A DNA stretch of 64,000 nucleotides from positions 3,049,001-3,113,000 of the forward strand of contig JAWHQI010000165.1 in assembly GCA_033032865.1 (NCBI GenBank). Reading direction: 5' to 3'. This document shows, one piece after another, positions 12,914-23,748 of the stretch (its first letter is position 1; each line of letters starts with the position of its first letter). The DNA comes from Dactylorhiza incarnata. Its lineage: Eukaryota; Streptophyta; Magnoliopsida; Asparagales; Orchidaceae. Made by a program: the position numbers and the translations under genes. Below the pieces are notes generated by a model. It was given only the letters and a program-made list of their open reading frames with translations, ran no database searches and was not told where the DNA came from.

Positions 12914-14067
12914 TGTTGGATCTGTAGGCGCCCTTAGAGGGGGATGAATAAGGGTTTTAAAAACTTTTATTATATTTTGAATGACTTGAAATAATAAGAG
13001 ATTAAAATAGTGATTTTGAATAAAGATCTAAATTGTTTTATAATGAAAGAGAGAGAAATAAACAATTTAGAAAAATGAAAAACAAACCAATTTCATTACA
13101 CAAAAATAGACATGATTACTATTGATAAATTTGATTACAAAACTAGATTTCTATGACGCTAGAAATCGAAGGCGAATAAGTAAAAAGTCTTTTTGTTTTT
13201 TATCCCGACTCGTATCCCCACGAACCGGTGGCTTTTTTCTATCCTTCGCCGGATACGGCCTCAAGCTTCTCTAGCCAATCCTCCCCCGGATACGGCCCCA
13301 AGCACCCCCTAGATCTACACCCTATACCTAGTCACCAACACGAGGTGAATTTCTGCCCTAAGTCCTACCCAGACCTAGTCGCCAACACGAGACGAATTTA
13401 CTACGTGATTACAATAATAAAGATACAACAATATGAAAAACTCACTGTATGTGGATATCTTGGATAAGTAGATAAAGACCCACAGAGTATGATCGTAGTC
13501 GATGCGGTCTTTCATCATGATGATGACGCGTGTTGAAATCTTCTCCACGGATCTCCTTAAGCCTTCATGGATTTGTGGGAGTATCTCTCTAAACTTCCTC
13601 TATATGATGTGGCACAAAGCTCTGGAATTTAGGGGTGTGAGGTGATGAAAAATATGGAGCCAAAGGGGTCCTTTTTATATCCTTCGAGATAGCGCATGCG
13701 CTAGCGCTACCGTCGACGCTATCCTTGTTTAGGCAATATTCTGCGTGTGTGTATCTTCATTCCAAGGAAACATTTCTAAAAAACTCGTGCTACCGCTAGC
13801 GTTATCCGCTACCGCCTGGCGATATCGCCTTCTATACTAGCCCCCCCCCCCCCTGAACTTGCCTAATCATAGCTAGCACCTGCGCTAGGTGCTACCGTCG
13901 TCGCTAGTGGACATGTTGGAATTATGGCTTCAAAATTGGGGGCAACCTTCTTATGTTATCCTTGAGTCCTATGGACTTGTTTCCTACACACTTAAACACA
14001 CAAGATCAAATACACATAGGATTTGTTATTCTTAAACCTAGGAGATGCGGAAGACCATGTTCCAACA
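12914..14067 (-). repeat. Element C 5' LTR
   Basis: 1154-bp LTR matching 7066-8212. Motif array at 13686-13912, minus-strand TATAAAA at 13673-13679, and a 13-base C run (13841-13853) where the partner LTR has only short C runs. Confidence 0.93.
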
Positions 14068-14778
14068 CCACCCATAGAATAAGTGGATGCCTTAGGTACC
14101 CAGATTCATTTTAATGATCCTTGTTTTATTTTCTTGCAAGAGCTAGACATGTGTCCAAGCCTATGACAGTTTGTACACAAAATAATGGGGGTTGAGACCC
14201 TTTTTTGAAATTTTATATTGCTCTTACTGTATGTGGTTTGATTTTTTGAAAAAACAGAAATTTTTTATATGAGGGGCTACTGCCGGCGTTAGTGGCTAGC
14301 GCCAGGCGGTAGCTGTCACTTTGATATCCGAGCCCAAATTTTCCAGAACCATAATTTTGGATCCCCAAAATCATGTCCATGGATTTTTGACCAATTCCAA
14401 ATTTTTTGATGGCCATGTTGAGGTCATGAGTTTGTTTTGTAAGAGATGAGTTTTCTTTTACAAGTATGACACATTTATTTTCAAAACCATTTTTGTTATT
14501 TTCAATTTGTAAGAGAGAAGTTTTTAGTTTTCTCTCTAAGTCCCCCTTTTCTCTTGTAAGAGTTTTGATTTGTGAGAGGGCCTTAGAAAGAGAAACTTCA
14601 AGATCTTTTGCCTTACATAAGGAGTGTTCACACTCTTGGCATGAAACCTTTCTCTTTTCCAAAGAAATAAATTTTTCAGTAAGCTTATGATTTTCTTTGA
14701 TGAGAGATTCAATTTCACGATTTAAAAAAATATTATCTTCTATGCTTTTATCATAGGCTTTACAGGTTTGAACAAATT
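14068..14778 (-). pseudogene. Element B: gag tail with coiled coil, broken
   Basis: Between the D and C insertions the minus strand encodes a gag tail. The open part 14662-14213 has a long coiled coil (CKAKDLEVSLSKALSQIKTL... then NSSLTKQTHDLNM). After a stop, a degraded CCHC-like/GLDTC stretch follows, then WVPK (near 14085). The joined frame with B's N-terminal gag at 35439-36650 is interrupted only by element D, whose AAATT duplication lies here at 14774-14778. A GCTAGCGCC-type dyad motif, the same as in the family LTR, lies inside this coding tail at 14275-14312. Confidence 0.8.
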
Positions 14779-14907
14779 TGTTGGAACAACCTTATTACTG
14801 ATTTGGGCTAGGATCATTATCAATTTATTAGGACTAAGTTGACCCCAATGTATAGTATTAAGGGTCAAGGTTTTAGGCTGTTAGAACTAAGGGAAAGAAT
14901 CAGTTTC

Positions 14908-15330
14908 TGCGTTCGATGAACTCCATACTGCGTTCAAAGAACTCAATCCTGCTTTCGACAAACGACATGCTCCTGTGTTCGACGAACTTGCCAAGGTTCT
15001 GCGTTCGATGAAATCATTCTGCGTTCGACGAACTCCTCTCTGCGTTCGACAAAATGCTCTCAGCGGTCGACGAAAGCTCGTCTCAGCGGTTGATGAACCT
15101 CGTCTCAGCGGTCGATGAACTTCAGTCTCAGCGGTTGACCAAGTCTCAGTGGTTGACCAAGTATCAGCGGTCGGCGAATTGGTTCAGATCGGCGAAAGTT
15201 CATCTCAGTTCAACGAACTCAGTTCTTCCAGGAAGATTTAGCAGTTTATCTCTCAGTTCGACGACCTCCAGCTTGAGATCGACAAACTCCAGATTGTGTT
15301 CGATGAAATTTATTCTGATCGACGAATTCT
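14908..15330. promoter_or_regulatory. TTCGACGAA half-site array in LTR D (U3)
   Basis: Short blocks GTTCGACGAACTC, GTTCGATGAAC and GGTCGACGAA recur every 15-30 bp, with mutated versions between. The partner LTR has the same array at 33891-34310. The same motif appears as perfect dyads elsewhere in D (18281-18437, 32838-32960) and in element F. A role as binding sites is inferred. Confidence 0.65.
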
Positions 15331-16259
15331 TAATTCAGTTCAGAATTTCAGAAGGATTACTTTTATTTCATTCTCTGAACTCAGATCTTTTATCAGCAGC
15401 GGATCTATTCTTCCAGATAAGTCAAGGATTGTATATTTCCTTTTATTTATTCTCTTATTTCAAAAAGAGGTCGTTGACATATTCTTGGAAAAGGACACTT
15501 TCATGGAAAAGGAAAAGAAATAAAGTGTGTCATATTACAGTTCCCAGAATATCTATTCAGAATATTTTATTCCTTAAATTAAGGGATTTGATTTTCAAAT
15601 CAGTCAGAGATATATTATCAAAAGAAAAAAAGAAGAAGATATGCAGTAAAAACGACATCACAGAATAATTGTATAGGAAAAAGAAAAGGAAGAGGAATAC
15701 AGTCGAGAGGAAGAAGAAAGAAAATATACAGAAAAAGATTTCAGTTCTTCATCTTCTTCAAGCAGCAATTTTATTCTCTGAGAACAACATCAACACCTTC
15801 TCTCAGTCTCTGATGTAAGTTCAGATCTTCAAAAGAGCAACAAACAATCTGAGAAACATTTTGTCTCTTAGATTCATCAACTATCAGGAAGATACAGGAA
15901 GATATTACTTTCAAGTGAAAGCTCCATCCTCAAACTGTCAACAAATTTCAATCAGACAGGGGGAGCTTTACATCACAGATTCCACTAGTCTTCTCTCAGA
16001 TTATTGACAGAGAAGAACATCTTAACCCTCTTTATCCCATTTTGTACATGGTTATAACTCCCTTCAATAGTTAACCCCTTGGTGGAAGGGCACCTGAACA
16101 AAAACCTGTAGTTTGGTTAGAGCACCTGATCAAAAACTCATTGGTGTTTGGACACCTGATCAAAAATCCATTGGTGATAGGGCACCTAATAAAAAACCTA
16201 GTGGAATCCTACCAAGGGTGGTAGAAGAGTAGACGTACCCAGGTTTATTGGGGAACTAC

Positions 16260-16266
16260 TATAAAA
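16260..16266 (+). promoter_or_regulatory. TATA box, LTR D (5')
   Basis: TATAAAA about 200 bp before the LTR end, followed by a T/G-rich stretch (TTGTGTTGTGTGCTC) typical of the R region. The 3' LTR has the same box at 35240-35246. It would start the genomic RNA. Confidence 0.6.
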
Positions 16267-16470
16267 TCCTTGTGTCCTCTGCGTTCTTGTTTATTTTTTT
16301 GTATTGTGTTGTGTGCTCTCTTTGTGTTTGTTTTTATAACTCACTCAATACACATATAAGTATCATTATTTTAATTCCGCTATAAAAATAAGTGAAAAAC
16401 TTTTTAATACTCTATTCACCCCCCCCCCCCCCCCTCTAGAGTAACTTTAAGATCTAACCTCACTTTCAAT

Positions 16471-16483
16471 TGGTATCAGAGGG
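16471..16483 (+). other. Element D primer-binding site
   Basis: TGGTATCAGAGGG, two bases after the LTR end, complementary to initiator tRNA-Met. Confidence 0.93.
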
Positions 16484-16570
16484 AGGTTGATTCTTTACAG
16501 GCTAACACCTGAATCCAAAGATCAATTCGATCTTAAATTTTTCTAGAGTTTTATTTTTGCTTAAAAACTC

Positions 16571-18356
16571 ATGGCACAGAACAAAGAATATTCAAGCACA
16601 AGACCTCCTATGTGCAATCTAAATAAGTTTGCACTATGGAAGGCAAGGATCAGGTTGTACATGAATTCGATTGACGAAGAAATTTTTAATGTTATTTTGA
16701 CAGGACCTCCTGCTCCTACAACATCAACAAGTGTTGAAGCACCAACTAACAATAATGCTGTTCCACCACCTGAGTGGACAGATGCTCAAAAGAAGCAGAG
16801 AAGTGCAGATGCCAAGGCAATGAATAATGGCACAAACAATGTCTGATGACATTTTCCAAAGAGTTGTGGAATGCACTTCAGCCAGGGAAATCTGGACCTC
16901 ACTCAACAACATGGTTGAAGGATCTGCAGATGAAAGAAAAGACAGAAGATCTCACCTTATCTCTCAATATGAGAATTTCAAAAAGGGAGAAAAGGAGACA
17001 GTTGCAGATATGTACAACAGGCTCAGTCTCATAATCAATGAGCTAAAATCTTTAGACAAAGTGATCTCCGGCACTGAGGTCAATGATAAGATCCTAATGT
17101 GCTTCCCCAGCACATGGGACTCTAGGATCTGGCCAATCAAGGGAGCTAGAAGCCTTAATGAGATCTCCACTAAGATCTTGTTAGGCAAACTCAAATCCTA
17201 TAAGCAGCTTATCAAGTCTAGAGAAGCTGAGTAATCTACTTCATCTCCAGCATCCAAGAAGGAGAGAAGTATAGCTTTCCAAGCTACTGAAGAAGAAGAA
17301 AAAGCTCTAGGAGAAGTGGAGTTTATGAGCTTACTAGCCAAGAGATTCTATAAGATGGTTAGAAAAGACTTCAGAAAGAAGGATTCAAGATCCAGAGAAA
17401 AGCCAAGGTATGACAAATCTAATTCTAAGGAAATAATTTGTTTTGGCTGCAGGAAACCTGGACACATTCTACCAGAGTGTCCAGAGAATCAAAAGAAGGA
17501 AAAGAGAAAAGACAAAGAAGAAAAGAGGCACTCCAGCAAGCCATCCTCCCACAAACACAAACACAAGGGAAGAGGCTTTGTAGCAGAATCATGGAGTGAA
17601 ACTGATTCAGAGTCTTCATCCAGTTCTTCTAAAGATGAAGAAGAATCAAAGGAGAAAGACCAATGCTTGATGGCTATTTATGACTCAAGCAGTGAGTCAG
17701 AAATTGCATCTTCATCCAGCTCCAGTGATGATGAAGATAATGAAGAAGAAAGAAACTTCTGCATGATGGCTATCAATGCCTCAGGACATAATTCAGAAGA
17801 ATCAGAATCTGAAGCTGACAGTGATCAGGTAATATCTAATTTTGATTTTAATTCAATTGAATTCAAAGATGAATTCAAAGCTCTTTGTATAGATTCAATT
17901 AAATCTAAGAAAGAGATAATCTCTCTCAGAAATCAGTTCGCTGAAATGAACCAACTAAGTGAAGAAAATGTCAATCTTAAGAAAGATTTGGATGCCTCCG
18001 GAGAACATATTGTTCTCATTGAGAACAAGTTGTCTGAAGCTAAGAAATTTGAAGAATCCCTAAATGGGAGAAGTATCAAACTGATGGACATCACAAGCAC
18101 AGTGAATGCCAGACTTAGTGGCAAACTGGGTTTGGGTGCATCATCAAGTGAGTCACCTCTTATTAAGAAGAACATACTTTCTACACCAGTAGAATTCATT
18201 TCTGTCAAGGGCAAAGAGGCAGTAGAAGTAAATAAAAATATCTCAAGCAAGGCTGTTAAGAATAAAGAAATTCAGCAGAATTCGTCGAACGAAGCTCGAC
18301 GAAATCAATTCACTTCGTCGGACGGAGATCGACGAACTCTGAAGACAGATATTTAG
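16571..18356 (+). pseudogene. Element D: gag, broken by one frameshift and one stop
   Basis: The start is the ATG at 16571, about 90 bp after the primer-binding site. The first 90 codons carry the copia gag opening (KFALWKARIRLYM). The frame changes near 16840 to the piece 16827-17234 (REIWTSLNNMVEG, then ETVADMYNRLSLIINELKSL), which ends at a TAG. The last piece, 17316-18356, has the zinc knuckle CFGCRKPGHILPEC near residues 43-56, a Lys/His-rich stretch, two acidic serine runs and a coiled coil (ISLRNQFAEMNQLSEENVNLKKDL). The end of the frame overlaps the dyad array at 18281. Gag assembles the particle. Not functional as it stands. Confidence 0.88.
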
Positions 18357-18437
18357 TATAGTTATTATTCGAACGGCGCTCGACGAAAGCACTTAACTTC
18401 GTCAAACGGTGATCGACGAATTCACCCAAATTCATCG
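18281..18437. promoter_or_regulatory. TTCGTCGA-N7-TCGACGAA dyads in the D gag tail
   Basis: Two clean 8-bp inverted repeats with 7-nt spacers are seen: 18281-18288/18296-18303, perfect, and 18314-18321/18329-18336, with one base changed in the left arm. Two or three weaker copies follow up to 18437. RNA or single-stranded DNA here could form short hairpins. The motif straddles the gag stop at 18354-18356. Confidence 0.75.
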
Positions 18438-18578
18438 AACGGAAAACATACAGAAAATCTAAAGAATTTTTTATTCTTCGCATACTAAAAATCCTTTCAC
18501 TGAGTGGATAATTCCTCCAAGGAGATATCATCCACAAGGTTATAAGGATCAGCCTGAGATGTCTTTCATTTCAGAATT

Positions 18579-18950
18579 TTGTGGAAAAACAAAAGGACCC
18601 AAGGTAGTCTGGGTCAAAAACAACTAGTTTATTTTTTCTGTTGTGCGGGTACAGGGCTACCAAGCAAAAATGAACAATGGTATTTGGATAGTGGGTGTTC
18701 AAAGCACATGACAGGAAACAAGGCCAACCTGAGCAACTACAAGGCAAAGCTTGGAACCAAAGTGATCTTTGGAGACTCCAACTGTGGACAAACCAAAGGA
18801 TATGGGAAGATCAAAGTTGGAGCAGTTACCTTCAAAGAGGTAGCTTATGTCAAGGGTCTGAAGCACAACCTCATCAGCATAAGACAGTTATGTGATGAAG
18901 GTTATCAGGTAACTTTTAACCACTCCTTATGTCTTATTACCAATAATTAA
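18579..18950 (+). pseudogene. Element D: aspartic protease
   Basis: The 123-codon frame carries the active site YLDSGCSKHMTGNK (near residue 37), a VIFGDSN strand and the KGLKHNLISIRQLCDEGY segment that ends the protease/pre-integrase border. The copia protease cuts the polyprotein. The frame ends at a TAA (18948-18950), after which pre-integrase sequence continues in other frames. It lies downstream of the dyad array and is not continuous with gag. Confidence 0.85.
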
Positions 18951-19756
18951 AACATAAATGTATTATCTAGTATTAGACATAGAAATATTTATTTAGTCAA
19001 TTTTGACTCTGCCAATTCTGATATTTGTTTATTTAATTTTATAAGTAAAACAAATGAATTAAGGCATAAAAGGCTAGGACATATTAACCTTAGAACTATA
19101 TCTAAGCTTTCTAAGGACAATCTTGTTAGAGGACTGCCTTCTGGTTCATACAAGAAGGAAGGACTCTGTAGGGCTTGTCAATTAGGTAAGCAGACCAAGA
19201 GTAGTTTTAAATCTTTATCCAAGAGTGATTCACCTAGGATTTTGTACTTACTGCATTTGGATCTTTTGGACCCACTACAATACAAAGTCTAGGAGGGAAG
19301 CATTATTCTCTAGTTATTGTAGATGACTTCTCAAGATTCACTTGGGTGTTCTTTCTTAGGAACAAGTCTGACACCTTCAATGTTCTGACAGACTTTCTCA
19401 GGTCCATCAAGATTGAGTACTCTACTCTAGTAGCATTGATCAGAAGTGATCATGGCACTGAGTTTGAATCTCTTCTGATGAGAGAATTCTGTGGAAAAGA
19501 AGGGATCAGGCAGTGTTTCTCTGCTCCTAGAACTCCTCAACAAAATAGTGTAGCTGAAAGGAAAAATAGAACACTTATTGAATCAGCAACTACATTGCTT
19601 GCTGATGCTCACTTGCCAATCTCTTTTTGGGCAGAGGCAGTGAACACAGCAAATTATGTGTTGAACAGAAGTCTGATACATAAGCTTAAGGGTAAAACTC
19701 TCTATGAATTACTCAAGAATAAAAAGCCTAAGGTTATCTATTTTAAGATATTTTGA
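18951..19756 (+). pseudogene. Element D: pre-integrase zinc finger and integrase core, broken
   Basis: Near 19060-19195 an HHCC zinc finger is readable (LRHKRLGHINL... CRACQLGKQTKS), in a different frame from the protease. After a frameshift near 19270 the core follows (LHLDL, VDDFSRFTW region). The open piece 19346-19756 holds LIRSDHGTEFES (second Asp), CFSAPRTPQQNSVAERKNRT with the third catalytic residue (Glu of AERK), and WAEAVNTANYVLNR. Integrase inserts cDNA. The catalytic motifs are present but split over frames. Confidence 0.85.
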
Positions 19757-20290
19757 TGTAAATGTTATGTGCATAACAATGATAAGAAGTATCTAAGGAA
19801 ATTTGAAGCAAAATCTGCTGAAGGTATATTCCTTGGATATTCTCTTTCTAGTAAATCATACAGAGTTTACAACAAATCTACTCTTAAGATAGAAGAGTCC
19901 ATGCATATATATTTTGATGAAACTAACATGTTAAATGAGGAGAGGAACACCGCCTCTACCAAAGATATTTTGTAGGTACCAGCTCTATGTGAAGAGCTAA
20001 ATGGATTGGATCTACAAAATAAAGATTCTTTACTTCCATCAAATGAAATAATTGAAGACAGTGAAGAAGAGGATAATCCAGATCTTGCTAACAATTCAAA
20101 TCAAGTGATAGCTGAACAAGTCCCTCAAGAGGAAACCATTGCTGAACCAACTCCAACTGTTGACCACATCACAGTTAGAGATCATCCAATATCCCAAATC
20201 ATTGGAGATATTTTAGCAGGTGTTCAAACAAGGCATCACCTACACCAAAATCATATGCACACTTGATTCCTATCCCAGATTGAACCTCAA
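19757..20290 (+). pseudogene. Element D: integrase-RT linker, broken
   Basis: The segment includes KFEAKSAEGIFLGYSLSSKSYRVYNK at 19769-19975, the usual integrase C-terminal landmark of copia elements, then an acidic linker (EDSEEEDNPDL), and the HPISQIIGDILAGVQTR motif near 20165-20230 that precedes RT. Three frames are needed to read it. The linker is not a separate protein. Confidence 0.8.
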
Positions 20291-20881
20291 TCTATAAAAG
20301 ATGCAGAACAAGATCCAAATTGGATTCTTGCAATGCAAGAGGATCTCAATCAATATGAAAGGAACAAGGTATGGGATTTAGTTCCAAGACCAAAAGATCA
20401 TCCAGTCATTGGCACCAAGTGGGTCTTCAGGAACACTCTAGATGATCAAGGCAACATAGTCAGAAACAAAGCAAGATTGGTAGCCCAAGGATATTCACAG
20501 GAAGAAGGAATTGACTATAATCAGACCTTTGCTCCTATTGCAAGACTTGAAGCTATCAGGATTTTCCTTGCCTTTGCTGCATTCAAGAAATTCAAGGTAT
20601 ATCAGATGGATGTGAAGAGTACATTTCTTAATGGAGATATCAAAGAAGAAGTCTATGTGGAACAACCACCAGGTTTCATCTCTCCAACTCACTCATCTTA
20701 TGTATTTAAGCTTAATAAAGCTCTCTATGGTCTCAAGCAAGCTCTCAGAGCATGGTATGAGACCTTAGCTAATTTTCTTTTGGAGAACAATTTCTTTAGA
20801 GGCATAGTTGATAAAACCTTATTTTTCAGGATACATAAAAATCAAACTTTACTAGTTCAAATATATGTAGATGATATCATA
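20291..20881 (+). pseudogene. Element D: reverse transcriptase, N-terminal part, cut by element E
   Basis: Open frame 20333-20911 begins in the RT N-terminus ([18 protein letters not shown]) and runs through [59 protein letters not shown] and the catalytic IYVDDI. Element E starts at 20882, so its left LTR supplies the last codons of the frame. The target duplication is TCATA at 20877-20881. The remaining RT and the RNase H resume at 31867. Apart from E, this RT half is uninterrupted and its YVDD box is intact. Confidence 0.92.
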
Positions 20882-22236
20882 TGTCACAACCCGCATTTTC
20901 TCCGAATTTAAGAATATCAGAGTAAGAGAAAATGCGCGTCATGATGCCACGTCATGCAGGAGACAACTGCAGACGCTCAGGCGGAAACCTCTTACTTATT
21001 AATTCAAATCATGATCACATGGAAATTTATCGTTTGGGAACCATTTATTAGAGTTTTAGGGGAAGAGTTGTGTCTCTCAGCTCGAGGATCAACTAGTCCA
21101 CCAAGAAAAATATATTATATTTGCAGCGGAAAATACTTGATTTGACTCATTTTAAGGTCCTATGTGCACGTGATGATAGGACATAAGGTAAATGATATGC
21201 TTATGTCTAGGCGTAGTATAAGTGTAGAAAATACCTTTAGGTCACTTTAAATATAAGGGTTTTGCAGTTAAAATGATGTGATATGGAGATGAAGAAAGTC
21301 ATTTTATAACTATAATGCACCTAGACATAAATCATTCCCAGAGATTAAGATGTATCAAGTCATAAAGTAGTGGCATAAAACTGGCAAATAAACTATAAAG
21401 TACCAAAAGAGGCACAATGGGCGCCAACAAATTGACACTAACCCATTGGCCTAAACTAGTATGTCTGAACAAGAAGAAAGCTGACCACAACAGCTACCTC
21501 GCAGCAGCGGGGTGAACAACTACCAAAACTCTGAACTTCAGGCTACACCACTAGCCGTTACGGCTCTGAACCTGAGGCATTCAATAAAACAAAGAACGCC
21601 TCAGCAAGGAATTACAAGTGGCAGAAAACTAGCAGGAAAACAAGCAAGGCATAAGGGGTACCAACCCAAGCCAAATTTACCGAAAGAGAGCTCCAAACAA
21701 AGAACCAACAAGCATCAAGTGCACTATATACCAAAAGAGGAACAAACATGTTCATTTATTTAGTTTTATCAATTAAAGGGACTGATCAGCTCAAATTATA
21801 CGGGGGCGGTTAACTACCTCCGCTACCCCAAGCCCAAAAGCAGGTGGGGGTACCACTAGACCCAACCACCCAAACACGACTACCGTGCAAGGCTATAACA
21901 TTTCCCCCACTGTCCCCCAAACACAACTACTGTGAAGGGCTAAAGACAGTAGTTCTTATTACTTAAATTTTATTTAAACACGGGACGCAACCCGAAAGGA
22001 TAATCACTGGAAGGCCCTAAGAAAATAGGGTCAAGGCAAAGTACACCTCGATCAATATGAATCATAAGAGTAACTCAAATGTTAACAGACCACAACGAGT
22101 AAAAGAATACAAACAAGAGGGTTCAAAGATCAGGAGCACCGAAGGGACACTGGCAATCATCTTGGTGCACTAGAGAGGACAAAAGATTAAAACATGGAAA
22201 TCACAACGAAATCACATGCGCACCTGGCGGGGTTCT

Positions 22237-22390
22237 AAGGGGTCGCGCCCCTGGCGGGGTCTTAGGGGCAGAGCCCCTAACGGGGTCCAAGGGGCAGCGC
22301 CCCTAGCGGTGGTCTCGCTGACCGATCAGCGAGCGGGGTCAAGGGGCAGAGCCCTTGCGGGGTGCGGGGTGCGGGGTAGAGCCCCGTCCA
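22237..22390. repeat. GC-rich palindromic tandem block in LTR E
   Basis: Units of about 27 bp of the form GGGGTCcAAGGGGCAGcGCCCCT repeat, each with GGGGC...GCCCC complementarity, followed by 7-bp units GTGCGGG (three in this LTR, four in the other at 30449-30606). Such blocks are common in plant LTRs and can fold. Confidence 0.8.
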
Positions 22391-22459
22391 AAATTTTGAA
22401 ATCCCACCACGAGAAACCACACAAAAATCACATCAAAATTTAGGACTTCTCGAAAACTA

Positions 22460-22720
22460 CAAGGAATTTCTCGAGAGACAAAAGGATTTCTCGAGAGAAA
22501 GGAAATTTGATTTCTCGAGGGGGAGGCAGGGATTTCTCGAGGGATGAGGGAATGTCTTGAGAGCTCAAGGATTTCTCGAGAGGAGCATTTCTCGAGAGGA
22601 AGGCAGTTTCTCGAGAGATGAGAGTGATTTCTCGAGAGAAGCATTTCTCGAGAGGGAGGCAGTTTCTTGAGAGATGAGAGTGATTTCTCGAGAGATAGGC
22701 AATTTCTCGAGACATCTGGA
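22460..22720. repeat. TTTCTCGAGAGA array in LTR E
   Basis: I count 11 CTCGAG cores in about 250 bp, nearly all in the context ATTTCTCGAGAGA, spaced about 15-30 bp, plus one mutated core (TTCTTGAGAG). The second LTR has 12 at 30680-30940 because that core is intact there. The core is self-complementary. Minus-strand frames rich in Ser-Arg-Glu (for example 22339-22728) are translations of this repeat and not genes. Confidence 0.9.
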
Positions 22721-23643
22721 ATTAGCAAGAAGAAAGAAAATGGGAGTTTATCCAGTTCACGGTTTTCTCCAGGGAAAAACTATCTGATGCTTAGCGAGGA
22801 AGAACAATCAAGAATGCTTACTACCAAACCAACACTCCAAGACTTAAGTTAAACCGTGCGACATGAAATCGACACAAGCGAAACAATACTTCAAGAAACG
22901 AAAGAGAAGGAGGAGGAAGCCACTTGCCTTAAACCTCGCAAACTCGAAGACCTCCGCTCCGAAAGCTATGGATCGGCTAGGGAAACACACGAGCACAGAT
23001 TCCTGAAACTTTTTGGATCAAAAGAAGGGGTTAGGTCACCACCAAAGCACCCAAAACTCCACGGAACGAGAAAGACTTACCGCTAGAACGAAGACCTCGC
23101 CGAGAGCTTTCCAAATCTTCAAACCAAACTCGATTCCGACCACTACAGCCCTAGGAATCGCCGGTTGAAGGCTCCACGAAGTTCCGCTCTCGCCTAACCC
23201 TCGGCGGCTGCTTTTGATCGAGGAAGAGGAAGAATAGGGAAAGGGGAAGGCTTTAGGCTTATATATAAACCTAAATTTGTTATTTAAATAATTAATTAAT
23301 TCCTCAATTTACTTAAACTGCGAGGGCGACCAAAACACCTCGGATTTCTATGAAATTCGCACCCTAGCTGAAAAACGGCGCTACGAATCCAACGGCGAAG
23401 TCAGAATTCCATTCCGACGAGCCAAACTCCAGATAAAGCCTTCCAAAGCTAAAATCTTGATATCCACTCAAAATCTTCACTTTAACTCGAAACGACGCGA
23501 AATCTCGCACGCTTGACCTAAATCACAAGATTTAACTAAGCTAAAACTCGAAACACTACCAGACGAGCTGACATAACGCCCTTACGCCAAAATTATGACA
23601 TAGAGGGTACGTAAAATAATTAACGAAAATCAGGGGCGTTACA

Positions 23644-23662
23644 GCCACTCCCCCTAAGAGGA
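23644..23662 (-). other. Element E polypurine tract
   Basis: The + strand reads GCCACTCCCCCTAAGAGG next to the LTR; the minus strand is a purine-rich run ending in GGGGGAGTGGC, expected to prime plus-strand DNA. Confidence 0.85.
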
Positions 23663-23748
23663 AGTTTCGTCCCGAAACTTGGAATCCAAGGATCAAGAAA
23701 GATACAGAAACAATTCTAAGGATACAGAAAAGAAGACTTACCCGAAGT

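Larger units (their letters stand above)
7066..14067 (-). mobile_element. Element C: gag-only copia of family B inserted in B
   Basis: LTRs at 7066-8212 and 12914-14067 share start, end and internal sequence with the B LTRs. The flanks CCACT (7061-7065) and CCACC (14068-14072) form a 5-bp duplication with one mismatch. Orientation is minus. The initiator-Met binding site is at 12901-12913, gag follows, then the 3' noncoding tract. No protease, integrase, RT or RNase H motif is seen between 8213 and 11398. It interrupts B between the gag tail and the protease. It is 7.0 kb and looks like a non-autonomous derivative, mobilised if at all by a full-length relative. Confidence 0.92.
14779..16468 (+). 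repeat. Element D 5' LTR
   Basis: 1690-bp LTR, TG...CA. U3 contains many TTCGACGAAC-type half-sites between about 14908 and 15330. Near the end lie a TATA box (16260-16266) and a 16-base C run (16419-16434, six C in the partner LTR). A frame of 204 codons at 15054-15668 is a by-product of the repeat array and is not conserved as protein. Confidence 0.95.
20882..23643 (-). repeat. Element E 3' LTR
   Basis: Near-identical to 29097-31866. It contains a GC-rich tandem block (22237-22390), an 11-copy CTCGAG array (22460-22720) and, read on the minus strand, a TATATAA box near 23259-23265, about 380 bp after the LTR start. The arrays lie downstream of that box, so in this element they would be transcribed. 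Confidence 0.96.

Noticed and set aside
15054..15668. 204-codon + strand frame in LTR D (and 34558 counterpart)
   Set aside because: It is a translation of the TCGACGAA repeat array within an LTR; frame and sequence are not kept as protein between the two LTRs.
22460..22720. CRISPR-like regular repeats
   Set aside because: Units are only about 13 bp with unequal spacing and lie in both LTRs of a plant retrotransposon; no cas genes.
22460..22720. Heat-shock element array
   Set aside because: Heat-shock elements need TTC and GAA separated by two bases; TTTCTCGAGAAA separates them by four.
22339..22728. Ser/Arg/Glu-rich minus-strand frames (also 30492-30950)
   Set aside because: They are repeat-array translations in LTR E.
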